DNA of 37,709 bases from Saprospiraceae bacterium (lineage in GTDB: Bacteria; Bacteroidota; Bacteroidia; Chitinophagales; Saprospiraceae), in NCBI GenBank assembly GCA_025056735.1, contig JANWVR010000137.1:1-37709 (forward strand). Reading direction: 5' to 3'. The translations under genes and the position numbers were made by a program. The notes beneath the pieces are model-generated. The model searched no databases. It saw nothing but the letters and a program-made list of their open reading frames with translations, and was not told the origin of the DNA. Numbering within the stretch: the stretch's first letter is position 1; each line of letters starts with the position of its first letter. Shown piece by piece: positions 24,800 to 33,863 of the stretch.

Positions 24800-27121
24800 T
24801 TACTGATAATACGGCAACCAGCGGCATTCTTCAACAATGCGCTGGTACGAAGCCGTCTTCTCATAGCGCTTCAGGAGCTTGTAATACCCGCTGTAGGCTT
24901 CGGGCAGCTGCGGTATCCTGTTGCTACCGGGCCGATAGCGGCAGTCGGGGTGGCAAAACCACTGTTTCTGCTGGCATCGAGCGGCCATGAATGCTGCGCG
25001 AGCCGCTAATTCAGGGTTCCGCGCCTCGGCTAAAGCTCGCTCAAAGTAATAAAGCGCCAGGTCCACGTCGGTATGCTCCCGATTGCCGCTGGGGCTGCCG
25101 CGCAGCGGGAATACCGGCCCTTGCGCCAGCCGGTTCCAATTGTAGCCGCTGCGATAAAAATCCGTTGCCGCCCAAGCATGACCGAAATAAGACATGTTGT
25201 AGTAGGCCAGGCCCACTAAGTAGAGATACCAGGCCGCCACGGGTTCGTTCATGGCTAAAGCCGCCTTAGCGCGTTGGTCGTATTCGAGGATTTTTTCGGC
25301 GATTTCTATGCGGTTTAAAAGCAAAGTATCCGTTACCGGGCGGTGTATTTTTTCATCAAAAAATTCCTTGAATGGGCTGAATTGATCCAAATATAGCTGT
25401 TGCGTGGGAGGTATTTGTTGAAATACGGCTAAAGCAGCCTCGGGCTGTCCCTGTCCCAGCAAGTAGGCGCCCTTTATTTCGAGCAGGCGGGCCAGCATCT
25501 GCTCCATGCTGGTGTCGCCGGGCATGAGCCGGAACAGGAAGATACTGGTATCGCTTCGGGCGAGTCGGATGAGGTCGTCGAGCTCATCTAATTTAGGGTT
25601 ATACAGGATAGCATCAGGGCCGTAAGCGATGACGACGGCTTTGCCTGGGTGTCTTTGGGCAGCATAGCGATCGCCCAATAGGTCGCGCGTGAAGGGCTCA
25701 AAGGCTGGTATCTCCCGAAAAAGGGACTCGCCCCGCAGGTCGAAGTACGCCTCATCGGTTGCTTCGGTTTTGCCATCGAGTTGCAGCAGTTGACTCAGTA
25801 GCTTCCAAACCTCTATCTGGCGTTTTAGGGTTTCGTCGTACTTATTGTTGGTCAGGCGGTCTAAGGCGCGTTTGAACGTAGTATCTGCTGCCACGAGGTC
25901 GTTGGCTAATAGCTCCAAGTAGCCTGTCATGGCTAACCACAGCTGCGGTTTAGGCGTTTTGCCTTCTTGGGCGATGCGGCGAGCGGCGCGCTGCAGGTCA
26001 ATGAGGCGCTGGGCGGCGTTGTCGCGTGGTTCACGCAGGATGGGGCCGCCTCTTCTCTTTTGCGTGAGCGCTGTTTGCAGAAAGATGCGCTCCAGCTCTT
26101 GAGTCATGCCCACGAGCATGAGTTCTAAATGCGGGCTTTCTGGTTCTAAGCGGTAGATATTTTCCAGGTCTGCCACGGAAAACGGCCTGTTTTTAGCAGC
26201 CCTCAGGAGGCGCAGCGTAGCGCGCTCTGAGTCGTTCTGACACAGGCGCAGTGCGGCCTTCCAATCGTTTTCATCTTTCAGATAAAAACTCCGGAACGCC
26301 TGGATGCGCTTAGATGGGCAATGTCGAAAGATGATGGAATAGCGATAAGCGGCTTCGGCCGTTTTGCCTAAGCGTTGGAGGGCGCCGGCCAGGTGTCCCA
26401 GCGCCCAATAGTAAGCCGCGCTGGGCCGTCGGCGATCAATCTTGGGCAGCAAATAATTGTACAGTGCTACCGTTTGCTCCCACAAGCCGGCATAGTGGGC
26501 TAAGCGCACGACCTGGTAGGCGTAGCGCATCCGCAGAAAGTGAGAGGAGGTGTGCAGCAAGCGCTCTTTTCCCTCTTCGATGAGTTGCTGCATCAACTCG
26601 ACGTTGCGCTGCGAGCGCGTCCAACCGTCGTTGGGTGGCGCGACGAAGGGTTCGCACTGACGGGCAAACACTAAGTAATCTAAGGCCTCAATACAGCCGT
26701 TGTAGGCCAGTACTTCGGCGAAAGTGTTGCCGATGAAAGGGTATGGAAGCTGCTCCGGCACAGCGCGCGCAAAGGCCAGATCGCGCAATACCAACAGGTC
26801 ATTGGTGTTGGCCTGGTAGACCACCATGTCCACATCTTCGGGTTTGGCGATGTTGCAAAAGCGATCGCGCCATTCGGCGATATTTTCCTCGCGCTGGTGG
26901 TCTTGCTGGAAATAATAACGCTCGTAGTAGTCGTCCCAGCGGGTAAAGAAAGGCGCGTAGGCGGCATTTTTGTTGATGATTTCAGGCAGTAAGAAGGAGT
27001 ACCCCCAAAAAGGGCGGGCCAGTGGGTCGCAGGCGCCTGTGGGTGGCAGGGTGCTCTCCCGTCGGTGGGCCGGCAGCAACAGGAGGACGCAGGCAATCAC
27101 AGCAATAAGTGGCAGTCGCAT
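24800..27121 (-). CDS. Large exported helical-repeat (TPR-like) protein, function unknown
   Basis: 773 aa with a short N-terminal hydrophobic segment (MRLPLIAVIACVLLLLPAH), consistent with export. The rest is strongly helical with degenerate TPR-like units (for example YYWALGHLAGALQRLGKTAEAAYRYSIIFRHCP, ELLANDLVAADTTFKRAL, YLLGQGQPEAALAVFQQIPP, LALYYFERALAEARNPELAARAAFMAARCQ). The last 60 residues carry several Cys and His residues. No catalytic motif is seen. The start is 30 bases after the mtgA stop on the same strand, so it is probably co-expressed with peptidoglycan glycosyltransferase. I do not recognise a named family. Confidence 0.8.
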   Translation of the reverse strand: MRLPLIAVIACVLLLLPAHRRESTLPPTGACDPLARPFWGYSFLLPEIINKNAAYAPFFTRWDDYYERYYFQQDHQREENIAEWRDRFCNIAKPEDVDMVVYQANTNDLLVLRDLAFARAVPEQLPYPFIGNTFAEVLAYNGCIEALDYLVFARQCEPFVAPPNDGWTRSQRNVELMQQLIEEGKERLLHTSSHFLRMRYAYQVVRLAHYAGLWEQTVALYNYLLPKIDRRRPSAAYYWALGHLAGALQRLGKTAEAAYRYSIIFRHCPSKRIQAFRSFYLKDENDWKAALRLCQNDSERATLRLLRAAKNRPFSVADLENIYRLEPESPHLELMLVGMTQELERIFLQTALTQKRRGGPILREPRDNAAQRLIDLQRAARRIAQEGKTPKPQLWLAMTGYLELLANDLVAADTTFKRALDRLTNNKYDETLKRQIEVWKLLSQLLQLDGKTEATDEAYFDLRGESLFREIPAFEPFTRDLLGDRYAAQRHPGKAVVIAYGPDAILYNPKLDELDDLIRLARSDTSIFLFRLMPGDTSMEQMLARLLEIKGAYLLGQGQPEAALAVFQQIPPTQQLYLDQFSPFKEFFDEKIHRPVTDTLLLNRIEIAEKILEYDQRAKAALAMNEPVAAWYLYLVGLAYYNMSYFGHAWAATDFYRSGYNWNRLAQGPVFPLRGSPSGNREHTDVDLALYYFERALAEARNPELAARAAFMAARCQQKQWFCHPDCRYRPGSNRIPQLPEAYSGYYKLLKRYEKTASYQRIVEECRWLPYYQ

Positions 27122-27151
27122 ACAGAATAAATGCCAGAAGAAGCCTCCGTC

Positions 27152-27940
27152 TTATTGTTTGGGTCGAGGCGTGTTGGGTTCGTCGTAGTCAATGCGCCCG
27201 CCCCACATCTGCATCTGACTCAGGATCCATTGCTGTCGGTTGCGCACCAGCGAGGACGGACGCGCTGGATTGCGCTTAAGCGGATTAGGCAACACAGCGG
27301 CCAGCAGTGCCGCCTCTTCTCGCGTGAGCCGGTCGGCACTTTTCTTAAAGAAATGTTGCGAGGCCGCTTCTGCACCATAGATGCCGTCGCCAAACTCAAT
27401 AACATTCAAATAAACGGTCATGATGCGCTCCTTACTCCAGAGGGTTTCTATTAAAAATGTAAAATACACCTCCAGCCCTTTGCGCAGCCAGGAGCGCCCT
27501 GGCCACAAAAAGACGTTTTTGGCCGTCTGCTGGCTAATGGTGCTGGCCCCCCGAATGCGCCGGCTCTTCTGGTTGTGTTCAATGGCTTTGCCAATGGCCT
27601 GAAAGTCAAAGCCCCAGTGTTCTAAAAAGGCCTGGTCTTCGGCACACACAACAGCCAGCTGCAGCTTGGGTGACAGCGACCCAAACGAAACCCAGTCGTG
27701 CTTCCAGCGCACCGGACGCTGGCTGTCGGAGGCCTGTTCTATGGTGCGAATGACCATAAGCGGTGTAATCAGCACCGGCACAAACCGATACACGACGACC
27801 AAGCCCACCGTAATACCCAAAAACCAGAGCGCCAAGCGGAGTACCCATCCGCGTACATAAGCACCCCAGCGGATGACGCCCTCTTCGTTGCGAGGCAGGC
27901 GCTGGTACCAGCGCCTCAAAATGTTCGTAATTGCGCGCAA
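27152..27940 (-). CDS. mtgA: Monofunctional biosynthetic peptidoglycan transglycosylase
   Basis: Inner-membrane GT51 glycosyltransferase that polymerises lipid II into glycan strands. One transmembrane helix (RLALWFLGITVGLVVVYRFVPVLI) precedes the GT51 domain, which shows motif 1 CAEDQAFLEHWGFD with the catalytic glutamate, motif 2 RGASTISQQTAKNVFLWPGR, motif 3 RKGLEVYFTFLIE and motif 4 KERIMTVYLNVIEFG. There is no transpeptidase domain, hence MtgA. The frame stays open to a TTG at 28009, but that codon overlaps a -7 box (28007-28014), so the start must lie downstream; no ATG is available, and TTG 27940 is my choice, with TTG 27916 as an alternative. Confidence 0.9.
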   Translation of the reverse strand: MRAITNILRRWYQRLPRNEEGVIRWGAYVRGWVLRLALWFLGITVGLVVVYRFVPVLITPLMVIRTIEQASDSQRPVRWKHDWVSFGSLSPKLQLAVVCAEDQAFLEHWGFDFQAIGKAIEHNQKSRRIRGASTISQQTAKNVFLWPGRSWLRKGLEVYFTFLIETLWSKERIMTVYLNVIEFGDGIYGAEAASQHFFKKSADRLTREEAALLAAVLPNPLKRNPARPSSLVRNRQQWILSQMQMWGGRIDYDEPNTPRPKQ

Positions 27941-28006
27941 GGCCTTCCTTCGTGTTGATTTATGGCAAATGAAATGGTTGAGCGAGGCGACGCTGTCTCT
28001 CTCGCA

Positions 28007-28014
28007 CAAAGGTA
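28007..28014 (-). promoter_or_regulatory. -7 promoter box for mtgA
   Basis: The minus strand reads TACCTTTG, an exact consensus fit. It overlaps the furthest upstream possible start of the mtgA frame and so limits where translation can begin. Confidence 0.55.
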
Positions 28015-28061
28015 GGGCAAGGAAAAATTCCGCTCCGTCGGCAAATTAGGCGCCGGCTCCG

Positions 28062-31000
28062 TCAGGGTTTAAAGCGCTTTAGCGCCTTACGCACAACGCG
28101 CGCCGCCTGGCGGATGGCTCGTCGCTCGGGGCGCTCGAAGGGCAGGGTATTGCCGTATAGCCGAAAACCCGCCCAATAGTACGGATGGCCTTTGTGGCTT
28201 TCGCACTGGCTCAGAAAGTTCCGCTGCGCGGTTTGCAGCGCATGCGCCTTGCTGTCCGTGCGCCGTTTGCGCAAAAGGCCGTAAAAATCCTCCATGATTT
28301 TCTGAGCAGCAGCGTCCTCAATGGCCCAATCGGCGCCAATCACACAGCGCGCACCCGCATGAGAGAAGGCCCTTGCCAGGCTTAAGCCATACGGATGACG
28401 ATAGGAAGGCGAAGCCGTTTCACAAGCAGAAAGACCGACCAGGCTGGTTTTCAAAGGAAGGGTCAGCACATCGGATGCATATAGATGGGCCGTGCTATCT
28501 TCTGGAGCGCTTTTCCAATAAAACACGGCATTGCTGGCGGCCAGGCTGTGCCCAACGATGTGAATGATCTGGCTCTTGCGCAGGGTGTCGAGCAGTTGCT
28601 CCTTGCTGAGCGAGTGGCTCAATAGAGTGCAGCCAAGGAGGCGGCCAACGCTTTGCGCCTCTTCCCTACCCTTTTTCAAGCGCTCATCCTGTGGGGCTAA
28701 CACATACGCGCGATTCCACTTCAAGGTCTCTTTTTCAGAAGTTCGGCTGGAAAGCCAATGCTGAGCCGAGTAAGCGTAGTAAATGGCGTACCGATGCATC
28801 AAATAGTCGTAATCGCAAGCCCGATCGGCCCTTTTCGGCCTGGGTAAGGCTGTGAGTAATGCCTCGAATGGCGCCTGAGCAAGCACTCCATGGGGCACGA
28901 TGGCCATGCTCTCTATACGCCCTGCGAGGCGTTGTTCCGCAGGTTTGAAGATGCGCAAATACAGATCATGGGCTGGCTCATAAAATGCCCGCATGCGCTC
29001 CGTTCGAGCCACCACCGCAGCGCGCAGAGCTTCCACCCGCTCCGAAAGCGGAAAGTCCAAGGCTATCTCAACCACATCGAGAGGCGCCTTTGAGGTGATG
29101 ATAAAAACGTAAATAGCCTCCTGCCCAACGAAGTAGTTCAACAGCGCTTCTTTTTTAGAGAGCTTTGCCGCTATCTGATTGGCAGCAACAGGAGGGAGCG
29201 TGGCCATAAGCGCAGGCGATAGCCGAGACAGCGTATCCAGGATACTGTAGTAAGCCTCATTGGCGCGTATCAACAGGTTTACCTGGTTTAAAGCAATCTG
29301 AGAGGACGCTGGCGTTGCCTCATTCAACCAATACCTGTATTTAATAGCGCGCTCCAGACATGCGGCGTACAGGCGCTTCCTCGCAGCCATGGCGCTATTA
29401 GACGCCGGGTCGCTTGCAATAGCGGAAATGGGCGCCCAGATGAAATTCTGGCATCGCTGTGCCGCCTCAAAGGCTTCCTCTAACAGTCGCCCGTCGTAGC
29501 AGCAGATGTATTGCTCGTAAGCCACGGCAATGCCCGTTTCCGTCAAACGCTCTAAGCGCGGCTGCAGGGCCAACAGTTGCTCTATGGATCGCGCCGCCTG
29601 ACGCAGATGCAAAACCAGCCGATAGCCCTCCTGAACAGCGTTTTCGGCCTTGAATAGGGCGTCCTCTGTGCCAGAAGAGGAGCGATATGCCGAAAGCAAA
29701 TACCTGGCTTTAGCCTCAAAGGCTTCCAGCAACAGCAGCCGCCCGGCATATGTTTGGTGCGCAGGGGCCTGTAAAAGAGGGATTGCTAATTCTACACATT
29801 GAAGCGCTTTGGATAAAGCGCCTTTAAGGGCATGCACTTCACCCAGAACTAAATAGACCCTCAATACACTGGAGTGGCCCTGAGTAAATACGGCCTGATA
29901 CCGCCGAAGGGCCTCCAATCCGTATCGTTCAGCCGTATCAAGCCGACCTTTCTTTGCGTGAAGTCGAGCCAACTGTTCCAGCAATGCTGCTTCCTCCGGC
30001 AGGGCAATATCAATGCGCGCCAGGACATCGGTTTGTTTGCGCCACAGGGTTTCGGCATCATCCAATCGCCCACGCTCCTGCATCAGCTGCCCCTGTACAA
30101 GGACCACCCGTGCAGCAAGGCGCAGTGCATCGAGCGTCTGCTCCTCACTGTTGCGTTGCAATCGGCTTAAATACTGCTCAGCCAGGTTGAAGGCACGTTG
30201 CTGAAGGGCGATTTCAGCAGCCGTTATCCAGACTTCACGGCAAGGCGTTGGGGACCCATTCGAGTGCTGTTCGCATTCGAATTGCGCTTGCAGGATATTC
30301 GCAGTGGCCTCGCTGTAAACCTCCTCGCTCGCCTTCAGGCGCGCTTTAATAAGCAACGCAGACGTCCAATAGCACTGATGCGACTCTTGGTGCGCCAGCA
30401 TAAGCGCCTGCGCCCGACTCAGTAGCCCATAGGCCTCCTGAACGCTGGACATCTGCTCATAGGCCGCACTGGCGCGCACTAAAGCCCCTACCCAGCGCAG
30501 CGTGTCCGGCGCAGGGTGTCGCTGCTCGCACTGCACAAGCATCTCAGCGCTCACGCAGGCGCACGCGAAATCAGCCCTACGCTCGCATGCTGCTAACATA
30601 TCTTCCCATACCTGCACTAAATAAGGACGGTCAGATAACGCCGCCGTAGAAAGATGAGCTTGAGCGGACGTATAATAAAACAGCGCTTTTGCATCGTCGC
30701 CTTGAGCAAAACTGACTCTACCTATGCAAATTTCTGCGTCGGCGGCAGCCTGTGAGGCGGCGCCAAACTGCTCAACCGCCAACCGACGAAAAACATCAAA
30801 CGCCTCCGATGCTTCGGCAAAACGTTCGCGACGAAATTCCACCAACCCTATCATCGCATGGGCCAGTGCCATCCGCCAGCGGTACTCCTCTCCAAAATGC
30901 TGGCCAGATGAAAGCCGTTTTCGCGCGCAAGCCTCTGCCGCAGCCAGATCCTCCTCGCATATGGTTGGCCCCAGCAACCAGCGCACCACTTCGTCCGAGG

Positions 31001-31184
31001 AAGCAGGCCAGAGAGCGCCTGTGCAAACCTGCCTCTCATCAACAATCTTCTCACTCTCAGCGTCCCAGACGGGGGTTTCAAGTGGGCCCACCGAAAAATT
31101 GCTCTGCCCCTCTTGACCCAGCACAGCGCCCAAAAAAGTGCTGAAAGACACTATTAGCCAAATCGGCAAAAATCGTTTTCGCAT
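28062..31184 (-). CDS. Exported TPR-CHAT caspase-like protease
   Basis: 1040 aa. A signal peptide (MRKRFLPIWLIVSFSTFLGAVLGQ) is followed by a long array of TPR-like helical repeats (about residues 75-600; for example EQYLSRLQRNSEEQTLDAL, LARLHAKKGRLDTAERYGLEALRRYQ) and a C-terminal CHAT domain (about 720-1020). The CHAT dyad is intact: His879 in IIHIVGHS and Cys921 in GLSACETA, with the downstream SHAGARCVIGADWAIEDAAA and KGHPYYWAGFRLYG blocks. CHAT domains are clan CD cysteine peptidases usually switched on by a sensor partner. The gene is divergent from a sigma factor and a membrane TPR protein (130-base shared promoter region), suggesting a common pathway. The target is not known. Confidence 0.88.
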   Translation of the reverse strand: MRKRFLPIWLIVSFSTFLGAVLGQEGQSNFSVGPLETPVWDAESEKIVDERQVCTGALWPASSDEVVRWLLGPTICEEDLAAAEACARKRLSSGQHFGEEYRWRMALAHAMIGLVEFRRERFAEASEAFDVFRRLAVEQFGAASQAAADAEICIGRVSFAQGDDAKALFYYTSAQAHLSTAALSDRPYLVQVWEDMLAACERRADFACACVSAEMLVQCEQRHPAPDTLRWVGALVRASAAYEQMSSVQEAYGLLSRAQALMLAHQESHQCYWTSALLIKARLKASEEVYSEATANILQAQFECEQHSNGSPTPCREVWITAAEIALQQRAFNLAEQYLSRLQRNSEEQTLDALRLAARVVLVQGQLMQERGRLDDAETLWRKQTDVLARIDIALPEEAALLEQLARLHAKKGRLDTAERYGLEALRRYQAVFTQGHSSVLRVYLVLGEVHALKGALSKALQCVELAIPLLQAPAHQTYAGRLLLLEAFEAKARYLLSAYRSSSGTEDALFKAENAVQEGYRLVLHLRQAARSIEQLLALQPRLERLTETGIAVAYEQYICCYDGRLLEEAFEAAQRCQNFIWAPISAIASDPASNSAMAARKRLYAACLERAIKYRYWLNEATPASSQIALNQVNLLIRANEAYYSILDTLSRLSPALMATLPPVAANQIAAKLSKKEALLNYFVGQEAIYVFIITSKAPLDVVEIALDFPLSERVEALRAAVVARTERMRAFYEPAHDLYLRIFKPAEQRLAGRIESMAIVPHGVLAQAPFEALLTALPRPKRADRACDYDYLMHRYAIYYAYSAQHWLSSRTSEKETLKWNRAYVLAPQDERLKKGREEAQSVGRLLGCTLLSHSLSKEQLLDTLRKSQIIHIVGHSLAASNAVFYWKSAPEDSTAHLYASDVLTLPLKTSLVGLSACETASPSYRHPYGLSLARAFSHAGARCVIGADWAIEDAAAQKIMEDFYGLLRKRRTDSKAHALQTAQRNFLSQCESHKGHPYYWAGFRLYGNTLPFERPERRAIRQAARVVRKALKRFKP

Positions 31185-31314
31185 TTTTGTCTTTTCTTAG
31201 CCGTAAATTTTAAATGGCACGGGCAAACGATGAACATCTTCCGCCTTTTTAATCAAGATTTTTTGCATAGTTCGCCATTTTCCTCGTAACATTTACTTGA
31301 CTCCCTGTACTGAT

Positions 31315-31911
31315 ATGCTGTTTCTAAAAAAGTCTTACAGCGATGACCAGATCATTGCTCAAATCAAGTCGGGCGGCGCAACACGAGAGGCTGCGCTGCA
31401 GTATCTGTTTGCGGAGTCTGGTTGGCGCGCCTCCGCCTTCCGGCTTATCCGATCGCTGGGCGGTACGCAGCATGAAGCAGAGGACGCCATACAAGAAGCC
31501 TTTATTGTATTCGATAACCATATCCGCACCGATCGTTACCAGCAAACCGGAGGGCTTAAAAGCTACTTTCTCGGCATCTGCCGTGGGCGTTGGTATTCCA
31601 ACCGCCGCAGCGTACGCCGCTTAGTTTACAGCGAGGAGCCAATTCCAAAACAGCGAGCTGATCATGAAGAACCCGAAAAATGGACCATAGAAAAAGAGCA
31701 AAGAGAGCAATTAAAAGCCTTAGTAAACCAATTGGACGAGCGCTGTCGCGAAATCCTGCATTTGTATAAGCTAAATTACTCCATGGAAGAAATCGCACAG
31801 GCCTTTCAATTGGGCACCGAGAATAACGCCCGCCAACGCGTCTTCCAATGCCGGCAAAAATTGGCAAAACTCATTCAACATAACCCATTCTTTAACGAGA
31901 GCGAGCTTTGA
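31315..31911 (+). CDS. Sigma-70 family (ECF-like) RNA polymerase sigma factor
   Basis: 198 aa. Region 2 is visible in SAFRLIRSLGGTQHEAEDAIQEAFIVFDNHI...LKSYFLGICRGRWYSNRR, and region 4 in LVNQLDERCREILHLYKLNYSMEEIAQAFQLGTENNARQRVFQCRQKLAKLI, with its helix-turn-helix. There is no region 1 or 3, so it is of the ECF type. The start is ATG 31315; a TTG at 31297 is less likely. The stop is 2 bases from the next ATG, so the sigma factor and the membrane protein are co-translated, the usual order for a sigma/anti-sigma pair. No good -7 consensus was found upstream, which would fit transcription from its own promoter class. Confidence 0.88.
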   Translation: MLFLKKSYSDDQIIAQIKSGGATREAALQYLFAESGWRASAFRLIRSLGGTQHEAEDAIQEAFIVFDNHIRTDRYQQTGGLKSYFLGICRGRWYSNRRSVRRLVYSEEPIPKQRADHEEPEKWTIEKEQREQLKALVNQLDERCREILHLYKLNYSMEEIAQAFQLGTENNARQRVFQCRQKLAKLIQHNPFFNESEL

Positions 31912-31913
31912 CG

Positions 31914-32801
31914 ATGAACGAGTCTCCCACCTATAATCGCATTGAGCGGTACTTACTGGGCCAGATGTCGCCCGAAGAACGCGCTATTTTTGAAGCTGAA
32001 CTGGAACGCGATCCAGTACTGGCGGAGCAGTTCGCCCTTCAACAACGCGAGCACGAAGCCTTAGAGGTAATTGTAGAAGACCGTCTGCGCGCCCAACTGA
32101 AAGCATGGGCGGAGCAATTTCCTCTGCGTGCGCCTGCGCCCTGGTACCGGCGACCCGCCACCTGGATGGCTGCAGCCAGCCTCCTCCTGCTGTCGGGTAT
32201 CCTGTATTTCGCCTGGCTCCGGCCTCATACAACCTATGACGCCGTTGCTCAAGGAGACAGCCCTTTGGAGACCTACGAGCCAACGCCGCTACCTAAGGAT
32301 TCCTCTACGGAAGAAACGGCTATCCAGCAACCGCCCGCAAGTACCGACGCTCCTGATGTAGCGCTTCGATACATCGCCTTAGCGGAGCGCTATACCGAGC
32401 GCCCAAAATTCCAGCGAATAATTGTCCGAAGCGAGCAAGAACAGCTCTCCTACATGGACTCCGCCTACCTGATCCTGGAAAAAGGCCAATACGCCAGGGC
32501 CATTCAACGCTTGCGGAGAATTCCCAAAAGCGACGACCACTATACCACCGCCCGCCATCTCATCGGGGAGGCGTTCTTTGCCAAGGCCGAATACGCCAGG
32601 GCTATTCCTTACCTCCAGGAAGCGGCCGATACGCCGGATTATTTGCGCAAAAGCGAAGCCGAGTGGCAATTAGCACTGGCTTTTCTCCACCTTAAAAAAA
32701 TTAAGAACAGCCGCCGTGTCCTGCGCCAGATAGCTAATGACACCACTCACCCCCGCTACGCAAAGGCTGTGCAACTGCTCAGCGAGCTCGAGCGGCAGTA
32801 A
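31914..32801 (+). CDS. Membrane anti-sigma-like protein with extracytoplasmic TPR domain
   Basis: 295 aa. The N-terminal cytoplasmic part (RIERYLLGQMSPEERAIFEAELERDPVLAEQF, 9-40) has the pattern often seen at the start of membrane anti-sigma factors; there is no zinc (HxxxCxxC) motif. One transmembrane helix (TWMAAASLLLLSGILYFAWL, 83-102) leads to a Pro/Thr/Ser-rich linker (about 115-147) and a TPR-like domain (about 181-293, including AYLILEKGQYARAIQRLRRIP and AFFAKAEYARAIPYLQEA). Start is ATG 31914, not the TTG at 31908. Context (directly after a sigma factor, divergent from a TPR-CHAT protease) supports a sigma-sequestering role, but this is inferred. It converges with the lpxD-like gene, 4 bases apart. 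Confidence 0.75.
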   Translation: MNESPTYNRIERYLLGQMSPEERAIFEAELERDPVLAEQFALQQREHEALEVIVEDRLRAQLKAWAEQFPLRAPAPWYRRPATWMAAASLLLLSGILYFAWLRPHTTYDAVAQGDSPLETYEPTPLPKDSSTEETAIQQPPASTDAPDVALRYIALAERYTERPKFQRIIVRSEQEQLSYMDSAYLILEKGQYARAIQRLRRIPKSDDHYTTARHLIGEAFFAKAEYARAIPYLQEAADTPDYLRKSEAEWQLALAFLHLKKIKNSRRVLRQIANDTTHPRYAKAVQLLSELERQ

Positions 32802-32805
32802 TCAG

Positions 32806-33756
32806 CTAATCCTCTGCCGTAGCCGTTCGCTGGCCGCGCATCCAATTGGGCAGCGAACGCAGGGCTGCCAGCTCGCGATATCGGACGCGCACCTCCTCTG
32901 CTGGCGAGCCAAAATATGTCTTACCGCCCTCCAGCGACTTGGATACGCCCGAACCCGCCAGCACTATAGCGCCTTTCCCTATCCGAACGGCCTGTATAAC
33001 CCCTACCTGGCCATACAGCACCACGTTGTCCTCAATAATGGCCTCACCGCCAATACCTACCTGCGCCGCAAACAGGCAATTCTTACCCACTATCGTATCG
33101 TGCCCGATGTGAATCTGGCAATCCAACTTTGAGCCGGCGCCAATGAGGGTATCCGAGCTCACGCCCTTGTTGATGGTACACCCGGCGCCGATGTCCACGT
33201 GGTCTTCGATGACCACGCGCCCGCCCGAACGCCACTTCTGAAAAGAACCATCGGGATGTTTTTTAAAATAAAAAGCGTCGCTGCCAATAATGCAATTTGG
33301 CCCAATACACACGTGCTCGCCGATGAGCGTGTACTCGCCGATGTACGTATTCGCCTGAATGTAAGAGTGGGCGCCAATCACCACGTTGGCGGCGACCACT
33401 ACGCCCGGTTCCAGGATGGCTGTTGGATGTATCTGCGCCCGGTGGCTGATAGGCGTCGTGCACGGATCGAAAGGCCGATACTCTCGGATGAGCGCGTCGT
33501 AAGCCTCAAATGGGTTTTCCACCACGAGGATGGCCTTGCCCGGCGGGCAGGGCGCCGGCGCATTGAGCAAGAGGATCGAAGCGGCGCTGTCCAAGGTCTT
33601 CTGGAAATACTTAGGTGCATCCGAAAAGGCAATGTCGCCCGGCTCCACGCGGTGTATTTCGTTGATGCCGTGAGCGTACAGGCGGTCGTCGCCAATGATC
33701 TGGGCGCCAAAGCGTTCAGCCAGCTGGCGGACGGGGATAGGTTGTGGAAATTTCAT
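32806..33756 (-). CDS. lpxD: UDP-3-O-acylglucosamine N-acyltransferase (LpxD family)
   Basis: 316-aa cytoplasmic left-handed beta-helix acyltransferase of lipid A synthesis. The N-terminal uridine-binding-like domain (VRQLAERFGAQIIGD...INEIHRVEPGDIAFSDAPKY) is followed by hexapeptide repeats (HPTAILEPGVVVAANVVIGAHSYIQANTYIG onwards), with the catalytic-type histidine in CQIHIGHDTIVGKNCLFAAQVGIGG. The start is ATG 33756; the longer frame to 33807 runs through a -7 box. It could be a second LpxD-like paralogue acting on another sugar nucleotide; the order and length of domains fit LpxD. Confidence 0.85.
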   Translation of the reverse strand: MKFPQPIPVRQLAERFGAQIIGDDRLYAHGINEIHRVEPGDIAFSDAPKYFQKTLDSAASILLLNAPAPCPPGKAILVVENPFEAYDALIREYRPFDPCTTPISHRAQIHPTAILEPGVVVAANVVIGAHSYIQANTYIGEYTLIGEHVCIGPNCIIGSDAFYFKKHPDGSFQKWRSGGRVVIEDHVDIGAGCTINKGVSSDTLIGAGSKLDCQIHIGHDTIVGKNCLFAAQVGIGGEAIIEDNVVLYGQVGVIQAVRIGKGAIVLAGSGVSKSLEGGKTYFGSPAEEVRVRYRELAALRSLPNWMRGQRTATAED

Positions 33757-33787
33757 GAAAAAAAGTAAGCGATTGAGCAATTCGGGG

Positions 33788-33795
33788 CAAAGGTA
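33788..33795 (-). promoter_or_regulatory. -7 promoter box for the lpxD-like gene
   Basis: The minus strand reads TACCTTTG, 31 bases before ATG 33756, giving a leader of about 25 bases and ruling out the longer frame starting at 33807. Confidence 0.55.
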
Positions 33796-33863
33796 CAGGC
33801 AGGGCAAGACCCTCTCGCTGGCAAAGTTGCCACAACCGCGTAAAAAGGCTTCTTTGGGGCCCG

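Noticed and set aside
28062-32801. CRISPR array or Cas gene near the TPR-CHAT locus
   Set aside because: Searched for regularly spaced direct repeats and gRAMP/Cas motifs because of the type III-E analogy; none is present in the window.
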